A stretch of 5,604 nucleotides of DNA from an uncultured Lachnospiraceae bacterium (GTDB lineage Bacteria > Bacillota > Clostridia > Lachnospirales > Lachnospiraceae). A program made the translations under genes and the position numbers. Below, piece by piece: positions 1-5,604 of the stretch (the stretch's first letter is position 1; each line of letters begins with the position of its first letter). The notes under the pieces are model-generated. The model was not told the DNA's origin. It saw only the letters and a program-made list of their open reading frames with translations, and searched no databases. The stretch lies in the NCBI GenBank assembly GCA_902782815.1, contig CACZOS010000388.1:1-5604 (forward strand), written 5' to 3'.

Positions 1-1452
1 AGCGCGGCGATTCCCGGCGCAAAACTGGACAAACTGGGTAATTCTGTCGCCCAGGCGGAGCAGGAATACCAGCATTTCCTCGGAGCGACATCCAGCGGCG
101 GTGACGCCACGGCTGAGCAAATACTGGCGTTTCTTGAAGCAGCCGGTATGTATACTACCCCCGGCTTTGACGGTTTCGCTACAGCCGGATCCACATTCCA
201 TAACAAGTATTCCGGTTCCGGTATAGGCACACAGATCCTGATCGGCATATTCAATTTTGAGGAGATTGACAAAACGCTCCTGTCCCATACTATCAAGGAA
301 AAAATCGGTGAAGATATTACCTTTGAGGAATATTTGTACCTGAAACAAATGGCAGCGACCCTAGACTCACTCAGTTCAAAAAAGACAAAGGCTCAGGAGT
401 ATACAAAAGGATTAGAAGAAACACTCAAGGACCTGGGTGAGGATATCGGTTTTGCCAAAGACGGTTCAAAAGACGTATATGAAGTCCTGAACAATCTGCG
501 CGACAAGGACGGTAAACTGATCCTGGACGGCAGGACAAAGGAAGCCAAACGCCTGAAGAACTTCACCAAGAACCTGAAGAACATAAAAAAAGGAATAAAA
601 TATACCGCAAAGACCATGGATTACCTGAGTGTACTTTTTGCGGACTACAGCCAGCAGCAGGACATTCTTGATTCCATGGCAGACGCAGCCAAGGGAAATG
701 ATAAGGCAACGGCTACGGTTGAGCGCCTGCAGCGAATCTATGAAGATCAGTTTACGGTCGCGCTGAACAAGGCAGTGGACGAATCCGGCGAAATCGTGTA
801 CGATGTCACCATGAAAGCGATCGAAGACGCGCTTCCCACCCTTGGCGTGGCCACAGAATCAATTGATATTATCGGCAACGCGACCGGCGTAGGTCCGAGA
901 TACCGCTCCGCGTATGAGGCGATGCAAATGGACGCGGTTACCGGGCAAAGCCAGCAGCTCTACAATTCGGCGGTAGCAAAACTTCAGAAGGCCAGTCCGA
1001 GTGATCCCAATTATCAGCAGCTGGTAGATAATGTGAACAACACCTTTGAACTGCATAAAAAGAACATGGAGACCATGTATATCAAAATGGCGGACTCCAT
1101 GACCGGAACAGAAAGATCGTATTACCAGTACTGCGCGCAGCAGGTTAAGGACATGGACCTGAAGAACGCGACGTCGCCGAAGATCATGAGCTATAAAGAG
1201 TATTCCCAACAAGACCTGGGCCGGGTCAACACGGAAAAGATCAACCCGGTATTCGGTATACCGGGGAATATCGATTACACGGGGGGAACCTCCGCAGACA
1301 CTTCATCCGGAAAAGCTACCATCGGCAGTTTTGATAACAGCTGTCCCATTGACGGCGGGGATACAGGCGGCCTGAGCGGTAGCGGAACCGGCGGAGGCGG
1401 CGGTTCATCCTACGGAGGCGCAGGCGGCGGATCCAGCGGCGGCAGGTTTTAA
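1..1452 (+). CDS. Unrecognised helical protein with glycine/serine-rich C-terminal tail (5' partial)
   Basis: The reading frame is open from base 1 to the TAA at 1450-1452, giving 483 visible residues with no stop. The first ATG in frame (148) has no ribosome binding site in front of it and the protein-like sequence continues upstream of it, so the gene almost certainly begins outside the window. I do not recognise the family. Most of the visible part is charged and predicted by eye to be helical. It includes a lysine-rich amphipathic stretch around residues 181-204 and several Gln/Lys/Glu-rich segments that could form helical bundles or coiled coils. No transmembrane segment or enzymatic motif stands out, and there are only two cysteines in the ATG-downstream part. 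The last 33 residues are 18 Gly and 6 Ser, ending in Arg-Phe. Such tails are flexible and occur in surface, structural or secreted proteins, but function here is open. The gene converges with the minus-strand glycosyltransferase and is probably not part of that pathway. Confidence 0.8.
   Translation, partial: SAAIPGAKLDKLGNSVAQAEQEYQHFLGATSSGGDATAEQILAFLEAAGMYTTPGFDGFATAGSTFHNKYSGSGIGTQILIGIFNFEEIDKTLLSHTIKEKIGEDITFEEYLYLKQMAATLDSLSSKKTKAQEYTKGLEETLKDLGEDIGFAKDGSKDVYEVLNNLRDKDGKLILDGRTKEAKRLKNFTKNLKNIKKGIKYTAKTMDYLSVLFADYSQQQDILDSMADAAKGNDKATATVERLQRIYEDQFTVALNKAVDESGEIVYDVTMKAIEDALPTLGVATESIDIIGNATGVGPRYRSAYEAMQMDAVTGQSQQLYNSAVAKLQKASPSDPNYQQLVDNVNNTFELHKKNMETMYIKMADSMTGTERSYYQYCAQQVKDMDLKNATSPKIMSYKEYSQQDLGRVNTEKINPVFGIPGNIDYTGGTSADTSSGKATIGSFDNSCPIDGGDTGGLSGSGTGGGGGSSYGGAGGGSSGGRF
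1351..1449 (+). repeat. Glycine/serine-rich low-complexity tail coding region
   Basis: Codons 451-483 of the visible frame encode a run with 18 Gly and 6 Ser out of 33 residues, made of short imperfect GG, GGG and GGGGG blocks separated by Ser, Thr, Tyr or Ala. At the DNA level it is a GGC/GGA-rich imperfect trinucleotide-like tract. It is directly followed by Arg-Phe and the stop. Such a tract is probably disordered and can vary in length through replication slippage. Confidence 0.75.
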
Positions 1453-2660
1453 TCAGAGGCAACACCGCTGGAACGTAGGGAAGAAGCTTCTGACGAATCC
1501 ATCTGACAGATCAGCTTCCGGTACTTGCAGATAATTCGGTTCCACTGATAATTCTCAGCTACATATTGTTTTCCGTTTTCGCACATCTCCAGATAATCCG
1601 GCCCGCGGGTGCGCATCTTTTCCACCGCAGCCACAAAGCTGTCATAATCAGAAAAAGCCAGTCCGGCACCGCTGCGCCTGCAGTGACCGCGCAGCACTTC
1701 GCAGTCCCCGTTGACGATGACCGGCCGGCCGACAGCCATGCTTTCCAACACAACCATAGACAGGCTCTCAAATGGAGAGAATAGCACAAACGCCAACGCC
1801 CCGGCCATCATGGCATATTTTATGTCATCTTCCACAAATCCAAGCGAAATGATATCCGGATCCTTCGGAACGGGACAGGTTCCTTTTCCGGTCAGCACCA
1901 GTCGAAGCCTATTCTGGTGGTCTTTTTTGTATTGCAGGAAGTATTTAAACAGCCGGTTACAGCCTTTGTGGGCGTCTATGCGCCCGGAATACAGGATATA
2001 TTCAATCCCATTCAAACAGTCCGGCAATGGTGGCAGCAAAGCAGGTATTTCAATACCAACACCCGCCATAATTTCCTTTTTCCCTGAAATATCAGGGAAA
2101 CGCTTCAGTGCGAACGCCCGCTCTTCCGGAGAATTCCAGACGAAACCTGCCGCGCGGCTGAACACCTGATCAAAAACCTTCAGATAAACGGTTGGTTCAT
2201 CATGGACCGTCGGAATCAGGAAGGCGTTTTTCAATCCCGGATACATTCCCCGGACCGTAGTGAAATACAGGTAAGTCATGAACAGGATCGCTCGGTATTC
2301 CTCATGATCCTGGACTAAGGCGGCGACCATTTCCGGACAGTACGGGCCCTGCATATCAATCCATTTTTCTTCTAGAGCGGAAAGATGAAGCGGATTATGC
2401 AGCACGACCCGGCTGAACAGCCCGAAGGCCTTTCGGTTGCGCTCCCGTACCACAGGGAAGCGGATGACCCGTACGCCGTTCAGGATTTCCTCGCCTCGCG
2501 GATACACATTAGCCCAGGAGATGTAGTCTGTCGCACAGGTTGTGTAGACAGTCACATCAAATGCTGCAGTCAGCCGTTCCGCCACCAGACGGCAGAGCAG
2601 CTCCGCCCCGCCGTTAACTTCAAGGCCGTACCGTTGGCACACGAAAGCGATCTTTTCCAT
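1449..2660 (-). CDS. Family-4 (GT-B) glycosyltransferase
   Basis: Encodes a complete 403-residue protein, the usual size for a retaining GT4 enzyme that moves a sugar from a nucleotide-sugar donor to a growing glycan at the cytoplasmic face of the membrane. The N-terminal Rossmann strand (residues 3-8) is followed by a glycine-rich acceptor-side loop, N16-G-G-A-E20. The C-terminal donor domain opens with Y224-S-G-R227 and continues to K232-G233, where the Arg and Lys are expected to contact the donor diphosphate. The E-x7-E signature is E298 and E306. No signal peptide or membrane span is visible. The start is fixed by ATG at 2660 with GGAG (2667-2670) six bases upstream, and a consensus promoter lies just beyond. 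The last ~18 residues are Ser-rich. It is transcribed alone, divergently from the three-gene glycan operon, and ends inside the stop of the convergent unknown gene. Family assignment is firm; donor and acceptor are unknown, though a mannose- or rhamnose-type donor is plausible from the neighbouring guanylyltransferase. Confidence 0.93.
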   Translation of the reverse strand: MEKIAFVCQRYGLEVNGGAELLCRLVAERLTAAFDVTVYTTCATDYISWANVYPRGEEILNGVRVIRFPVVRERNRKAFGLFSRVVLHNPLHLSALEEKWIDMQGPYCPEMVAALVQDHEEYRAILFMTYLYFTTVRGMYPGLKNAFLIPTVHDEPTVYLKVFDQVFSRAAGFVWNSPEERAFALKRFPDISGKKEIMAGVGIEIPALLPPLPDCLNGIEYILYSGRIDAHKGCNRLFKYFLQYKKDHQNRLRLVLTGKGTCPVPKDPDIISLGFVEDDIKYAMMAGALAFVLFSPFESLSMVVLESMAVGRPVIVNGDCEVLRGHCRRSGAGLAFSDYDSFVAAVEKMRTRGPDYLEMCENGKQYVAENYQWNRIICKYRKLICQMDSSEASSLRSSGVASD

Positions 2661-2670
2661 GCTTTTCTCC

Positions 2671-2688
2671 GTATCTCTTTGAAGATAC
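2671..2688. repeat. Inverted repeat GTATCT-N6-AGATAC at the predicted transcription start
   Basis: Two perfect 6-base arms (2671-2676 and 2683-2688) flank a 6-base spacer. The repeat covers the predicted start point of the minus-strand glycosyltransferase transcript and ends one base before its GGAG ribosome binding site. It could be an operator or the stem of a small 5' leader hairpin. Six-base arms are short, so chance is possible. No T-run follows, so it is not a terminator. Confidence 0.45.
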
Positions 2689-2692
2689 CATC

Positions 2693-2720
2693 ATTATAAC
2701 CACGATCAGGAAGCTGTCAA
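2693..2720 (-). promoter_or_regulatory. Consensus SigA/sigma-70 promoter for the minus-strand glycosyltransferase
   Basis: Read on the minus strand, TTGACA occupies 2720-2715 and TATAAT occupies 2698-2693, separated by 16 bases. Both hexamers match the housekeeping consensus exactly, and the spacer is one base shorter than the optimum. Transcription should begin near 2686, giving a leader of roughly 25 bases that contains the GGAG ribosome binding site. The -35 box lies only 22 bases before the start codon of the plus-strand operon, so polymerase binding here would overlap the leader of that operon. Confidence 0.85.
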
Positions 2721-2730
2721 ATAAGCTTCC
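2709..2730. repeat. Inverted repeat GGAAGC-N10-GCTTCC around the -35 box
   Basis: Perfect 6-base arms at 2709-2714 and 2725-2730 enclose ten bases that contain the complete -35 hexamer of the minus-strand promoter (2715-2720). The right arm directly abuts GGAAAG, the likely ribosome binding site of the plus-strand operon. The arrangement fits an operator dyad that would block the promoter. In a plus-strand transcript beginning upstream it could also form a hairpin just before the ribosome binding site. No regulator gene is visible in the window, so the role is inferred from position alone. Confidence 0.45.
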
Positions 2731-2736
2731 GGAAAG
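2731..2736 (+). promoter_or_regulatory. Ribosome binding site GGAAAG of the first operon glycosyltransferase
   Basis: GGAAAG sits six bases before the ATG at 2743. It is a weaker match to the anti-Shine-Dalgarno than those of the two downstream genes. It overlaps the palindrome TTCCGGAA (2727-2734) and abuts the dyad around the -35 box, so its accessibility could depend on leader structure. It supports ATG 2743 as the start. Confidence 0.6.
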
Positions 2737-2742
2737 CAGTTT

Positions 2743-3900
2743 ATGAAGAGAATCCTTCAGATATCCAATTATATGTATCCGAACCGGGGCGGTGTTGAAC
2801 AGGTCTCCAGAGATATTGCCAATGCCCTGAAAGAAGAAGCAAATGAGCAACGAATTATCTGCTTCAACGAGGATGCAAGCGACGGGGATAAAACGACACA
2901 CCGAAGAGAAACGACAGAAGATGAAGTGGACGGTATTCCGGTTACTAGATGCGGGTGCGTCACAAAGATCCATTCCCAGTCCATATCTTTCACTTACCCT
3001 CGAAAACTAAAACAGATCATCAACAGTTTTGAGCCGGATATCATCATCTTTCACTATCCCAATCCTTTTGTTGCGAGTTTCCTGCTCAAAAACCTATCAC
3101 CTCAGACCAGGCTGGTTCTCTACTGGCACCTGGACATCGTCAAGCAGAAGATGCTTCGAATTCTTTTTACCAGGCAGAACAACCGCCTGCTAGAGCGGGC
3201 GGATCTTATTATCGCTACCAGCCCAAACTATATCGACGGCAGTCCCTGGCTCCAAAAGGCAAAAAATAAGTGCAAAGTGATCCCCAACTGTTTCAATGAA
3301 AACCAGCTGGAGATTACTTCGGAAGCAGAGCATATCGCGGAGAAACTTAAAAAAGAGAACCAGGGGAAAATCATCTGCGCGACTATCGGCCGGAACGTTC
3401 CCTATAAAGGCCTGAGGTACCTGGTCCAGGCATCAAAACTGCTAAACAGCAATTACAGAATCTATATCGCCGGCAAGAATACTGAAGCGTTGGCACAGGA
3501 AGCGGCAGGAGATCAAAAGATCCGGCTTCTGGGCACCGTTGACGAAGATACCCGGAAAGGACTGATCCTTGCTGCGGATATTTTCTGTTTCCCGTCCATT
3601 ACCAAAAATGAAGCCTTCGGGATTGCCCTTGCAGAGGCGATGGCCTTTGGTAAACCGGCCGTTACATTCCATATACCGGGATCCGGCGTCAGCTATGTCT
3701 GTCCGGGTCATGAATGCGGCATCGAGGTACCGAACAGGGACGTATCCGAATATGCTAAAGCAATCCAAAGCTTGGCGGAAAACCTTGAATTAAGGCGAAC
3801 GTTTGGAGAACAGGCGGAAAACCGGGCGAAAGCACTCTTTACAACAGCGCGTTTTAAAGATAACATATTACAGGTATTTCATGCCCTTGACAGCAAATAA
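2743..3900 (+). CDS. Family-4 (GT-B) glycosyltransferase, first gene of the glycan operon
   Basis: Encodes 385 residues, full length for a GT4 retaining glycosyltransferase acting in the cytoplasm or at the inner membrane face. The N-terminal domain starts with strand K2-R-I-L-Q-I and the glycine-rich loop R15-G-G-V-E19, and carries W128-H-L-D-I-V-K-Q-K136, a pattern typical of GT4 enzymes from O-antigen and capsule clusters. The donor domain has G216-R217 and K222-G223 for the nucleotide-sugar phosphates and an E-x7-E motif at E290 and E298 within N-E-A-F-G-I-A-L-A-E. No membrane span is seen. The ATG at 2743 is preceded by GGAAAG and coincides with the expected start of the Rossmann fold. 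It is separated by 21 bases from the next glycosyltransferase in the same direction, and the promoter must lie in or before the 82-base divergent gap. Sugar specificity cannot be read from the sequence; mannosyl or rhamnosyl transfer is plausible given the guanylyltransferase two genes on. Confidence 0.93.
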   Translation: MKRILQISNYMYPNRGGVEQVSRDIANALKEEANEQRIICFNEDASDGDKTTHRRETTEDEVDGIPVTRCGCVTKIHSQSISFTYPRKLKQIINSFEPDIIIFHYPNPFVASFLLKNLSPQTRLVLYWHLDIVKQKMLRILFTRQNNRLLERADLIIATSPNYIDGSPWLQKAKNKCKVIPNCFNENQLEITSEAEHIAEKLKKENQGKIICATIGRNVPYKGLRYLVQASKLLNSNYRIYIAGKNTEALAQEAAGDQKIRLLGTVDEDTRKGLILAADIFCFPSITKNEAFGIALAEAMAFGKPAVTFHIPGSGVSYVCPGHECGIEVPNRDVSEYAKAIQSLAENLELRRTFGEQAENRAKALFTTARFKDNILQVFHALDSK

Positions 3901-3907
3901 ACGATTC

Positions 3908-3914
3908 GGGAGGA
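3908..3914 (+). promoter_or_regulatory. Strong ribosome binding site GGGAGGA that fixes a CTG start
   Basis: GGGAGGA ends seven bases before CTG at 3922. This is the strongest Shine-Dalgarno match in the window, and no ATG, GTG or TTG in the correct frame lies at a suitable distance. The first in-frame ATG is 74 bases away at 3988 with no comparable site in front of it. This position decides the start of the third glycosyltransferase. Confidence 0.8.
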
Positions 3915-3921
3915 ACTTACA

Positions 3922-5217
3922 CTGAAGATTATCCAGTTTGTAACCCGCCTGAACCTTCATGATGCCATTGCCAACGACATTCTGGCCATGGACGAAGCCT
4001 TGAAACAGCAAGGATACGAATCCCGGATCATGGCCTACAATATTCATGAAGCACTGACAGACAGGGCGGAGCGACTTGATCTCGCAACCTTGTCTCATGA
4101 AGACATCGCCATTTTCCATAAAGGAACCGGAGACAGGCTTACCAAACAGATTGCAAATCTTTCCTGCAAAAAGGTGATGGTCTATCACAACATCACCCCG
4201 GCTAAATACTTCCCGTTGTACGACCCGGCTTTATTCCTGGTACTAGCCTTAGGCCGCCTGCAGCTCAGGCGCTATGCTTCCCGCATGGATGCCTGCTGGG
4301 CAGTTTCTCAATACAATGCCAGAGAACTCTGCCAATATGGAGTTCCCAAAGGAAAAACAGCTGTCCTTCCCATTCTCTTTTCTAAAGAAGAAAGAACGAT
4401 CCAGCCGGATCAAAAAACACAACAGGAACTCCAGACCATTCAAGGTACCAAACTCCTATATATCGGCCGCATCGTGCCGAACAAGAAACCAGAAGACGTG
4501 ATCAAGGCCTATAAAACATACAAAGACAAGTATGATAAAAACGCGACACTTTATCTCCTGGGAAGCTGGGATGGCCTGGAAAAATACTACGCCAAATTGA
4601 AAGGCTTCGCGGCAGACCTGAACCTTACGGACGAGCAGGTTGTCTTTACTGGTCGGGTTACTGATGAAGAAAGAGAAGCCTATCTTCGCAATACAGATCT
4701 TTTTATCTGCCTCAGTGAGCATGAAGGATTCTGCGTTCCCCTGTTGGAAGCGGCAAGCCGGAATCTTCCCGTACTTGCCTATACTGCTGCCGCCATTCCC
4801 GAAACTCTGGGTGACAGCGGCCTGCTGTTCCAACAGAAAGACTACAACGCCATGGCGGATGCCATCCACAAACTGCAGACCGACGAATCATTTCGCAATC
4901 AGATCATCCAAAACCAACTGGAAAATATCAAACGATTTGACCGGGACAAAACCGAGCAACAGTTCCTGCGCCTGATTGCACAGATCACAGACAAAACAGT
5001 AGCAGAGGACAAAACATACAGCGATCCGAACTGTGATACCAAGGACAAATATTTCGAACCAACACAAAACACTCCCGCAAAGCGGTCTAATGCGACATCT
5101 GGATCTTTTAAACCGCTCTGGATGATTCACAACAAGACCTACAGGCAATTTGCCAAAGGCGCTACCCGTAAAAGATGGAAGGCAACGACTTCCAAAGTCC
5201 TGAAAATGTTCAAATAA
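3922..5217 (+). CDS. Family-4 (GT-B) glycosyltransferase with CTG start and basic C-terminal tail
   Basis: Encodes 431 residues if started at CTG 3922. That start lies seven bases after GGGAGGA and adds (M)K-I-I-Q-F-V-T-R-L, the first beta strand and loop that every GT-B fold needs; the ATG at 3988 would remove it. The acceptor domain has Y88-H-N-I-T-P93, a motif I associate with GT4 enzymes of polysaccharide clusters. The donor domain has Y180-I-G-R183 with K188-K189, and E-x7-E at E268 and E276 (E-H-E-G-F-C-V-P-L-L-E). The catalytic part ends near residue 356. It is followed by a polar linker and a strongly basic last 29 residues (7 Lys, 3 Arg, no acidic residue), which could bind membrane phospholipid or a partner. 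It lies 21 bases after the previous glycosyltransferase and 22 before the guanylyltransferase, so the genes are very likely co-transcribed. The family is firm; donor and linkage are unknown. Confidence 0.92.
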   Translation: MKIIQFVTRLNLHDAIANDILAMDEALKQQGYESRIMAYNIHEALTDRAERLDLATLSHEDIAIFHKGTGDRLTKQIANLSCKKVMVYHNITPAKYFPLYDPALFLVLALGRLQLRRYASRMDACWAVSQYNARELCQYGVPKGKTAVLPILFSKEERTIQPDQKTQQELQTIQGTKLLYIGRIVPNKKPEDVIKAYKTYKDKYDKNATLYLLGSWDGLEKYYAKLKGFAADLNLTDEQVVFTGRVTDEEREAYLRNTDLFICLSEHEGFCVPLLEAASRNLPVLAYTAAAIPETLGDSGLLFQQKDYNAMADAIHKLQTDESFRNQIIQNQLENIKRFDRDKTEQQFLRLIAQITDKTVAEDKTYSDPNCDTKDKYFEPTQNTPAKRSNATSGSFKPLWMIHNKTYRQFAKGATRKRWKATTSKVLKMFK

Positions 5218-5239
5218 ACAGCAAGAAAGGAAACAGCCC

Positions 5240-5604
5240 ATGAATCACTATGGCGTCATTATGGCCGGAGGCGGCGGAACCCGCTTCTGGCCGCTCTCCC
5301 GGCAGAAAACACCAAAGCAGCTTCTGAACCTCTCAGGAAACGACCTCATGGTCAACGAGGCAGTGGATCGGATGGCCACTGTAATCGGCAAAAGCAATAT
5401 CTTCATTGTGACCGCGGACGTTCAGGCACCTGCTATGATTATGGCAACCCAGGGGAGGGTTTTCCCACGGAACATTCTTGCAGAACCTGCAGCCCGGAAC
5501 ACAGCCGCCTGTATCGGCTACGCAGCCATGGAGATTTATAAAAAGTACGGCGACGGCGTGATGATCATCACCCCCGCGGACCACTACATTGAAAAAGTGG
5601 ACGC
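5240..5604 (+). CDS. manC: Mannose-1-phosphate guanylyltransferase (3' partial)
   Basis: The first ~122 residues of an enzyme that joins mannose 1-phosphate and GTP to give GDP-mannose and pyrophosphate in the cytoplasm. The nucleotidyltransferase signature G10-G-G-G-T-R15-F-W-P-L-S-R21 leads to P25-K26-Q27. It is followed by the mannose-type motif L-A-E82-P-A-A-R86-N-T-A and by T-P-A-D114-H115-Y-I, where the Asp is expected to bind the metal; many relatives have P-S-D-H here. These motifs favour the mannose enzyme over glucose- or glucosamine-type relatives. ATG 5240 is chosen because AAAGGA (5226-5231) lies eight bases upstream and the fold starts at once. Family members are either ~350 residues or ~470-480 with an added phosphomannose isomerase domain; the window ends too early to tell which. 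It follows the preceding glycosyltransferase by 22 bases, so donor synthesis and sugar transfer appear to be encoded in one transcript. Confidence 0.92.
   Translation, partial: MNHYGVIMAGGGGTRFWPLSRQKTPKQLLNLSGNDLMVNEAVDRMATVIGKSNIFIVTADVQAPAMIMATQGRVFPRNILAEPAARNTAACIGYAAMEIYKKYGDGVMIITPADHYIEKVD

Noticed and set aside
859..1212. 117-codon minus-strand open frame opposite the unknown protein
   Set aside because: The plus frame is longer, open throughout and more protein-like; the minus frame is rich in His/Arg/Leu, as expected for an antisense shadow.
90..1442. Shared 12-base string ATCCAGCGGCGG near 91 and near 1431 as a direct repeat
   Set aside because: Both copies encode Ser-Ser-Gly-Gly in the same frame, so codon preference in a Ser/Gly-rich protein explains it.
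148..1452. ATG at 148 as the true start of the unknown protein
   Set aside because: The frame is open to base 1 with protein-like sequence and no ribosome binding site precedes 148, so the gene is better read as truncated by the window edge.
1482..1491. Palindrome AGAAGCTTCT near the convergent junction as a terminator
   Set aside because: It has no loop and no following T-run on either strand and lies within the glycosyltransferase coding region.
1711..2169. 152-codon plus-strand open frame inside the minus-strand glycosyltransferase
   Set aside because: It lies fully antisense to a gene with clear GT4 motifs, and its translation shows no family features.
2695..2700. TATAAC as the -10 box for the plus-strand operon
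   Set aside because: No recognisable -35 hexamer lies 16-18 bases upstream and no extended -10 TG is present, so I do not list it as a promoter.
4456..4869. 137-codon minus-strand open frame opposite the third glycosyltransferase
   Set aside because: It is antisense to the conserved donor domain and its composition looks like a reverse-strand shadow.
3988..5217. ATG at 3988 as the start of the third glycosyltransferase
   Set aside because: It has no Shine-Dalgarno in front and would cut off the first Rossmann strand, while CTG 3922 has an ideal site and restores the fold.

Overview
The window is bacterial chromosomal DNA of intermediate GC content. It is densely packed and is dominated by genes for making a cell-surface polysaccharide. 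Strong purine-rich ribosome binding sites (GGGAGGA, AAAGGA, GGAG) and a perfect TTGACA/TATAAT promoter suggest a Firmicutes-type (clostridial) host. This is an inference from style only, because no marker gene settles the taxon.

Layout. (1) Positions 1-1452, plus strand: the C-terminal 483 residues of a protein I do not recognise. It is helical and lysine-rich and ends in a glycine/serine-rich tail. Its true start lies before the window. (2) Positions 1449-2660, minus strand: a complete family-4 (GT-B fold) glycosyltransferase. It converges on gene 1 so tightly that both TAA stops share one TTAA. (3) Positions 2661-2742: a compact divergent regulatory region. It carries a textbook promoter for the minus-strand gene and two small inverted repeats, one around the -35 box and one around the predicted transcription start. 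(4) Positions 2743 to the right edge, plus strand: an apparent operon of three genes with gaps of only 21 and 22 bases. These are a second GT4 glycosyltransferase, a third GT4 glycosyltransferase that very probably starts at a CTG codon (3922), and the first ~122 residues of a mannose-1-phosphate guanylyltransferase that runs off the right edge.

How they fit together. The guanylyltransferase makes GDP-mannose, the precursor of GDP-mannose, GDP-rhamnose, GDP-fucose and related donors. The three GT4 enzymes are good candidates to use such a donor, or others, to build a mannose- or deoxyhexose-containing surface glycan on the cytoplasmic side of the membrane. The exact sugars and linkages cannot be read from the sequence. 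Gene 1 has no evident link to the pathway and may belong to the adjacent locus.

I saw no RNA genes, mobile elements, CRISPR arrays or tRNAs. There is no gene-free stretch over 300 bases. I do not find evidence for a wholly new system. The points most worth checking are the CTG start, the divergent promoter with its dyads, the terminator-less TTAA convergent junction, the glycine-rich unknown protein and the basic tail on the third glycosyltransferase.
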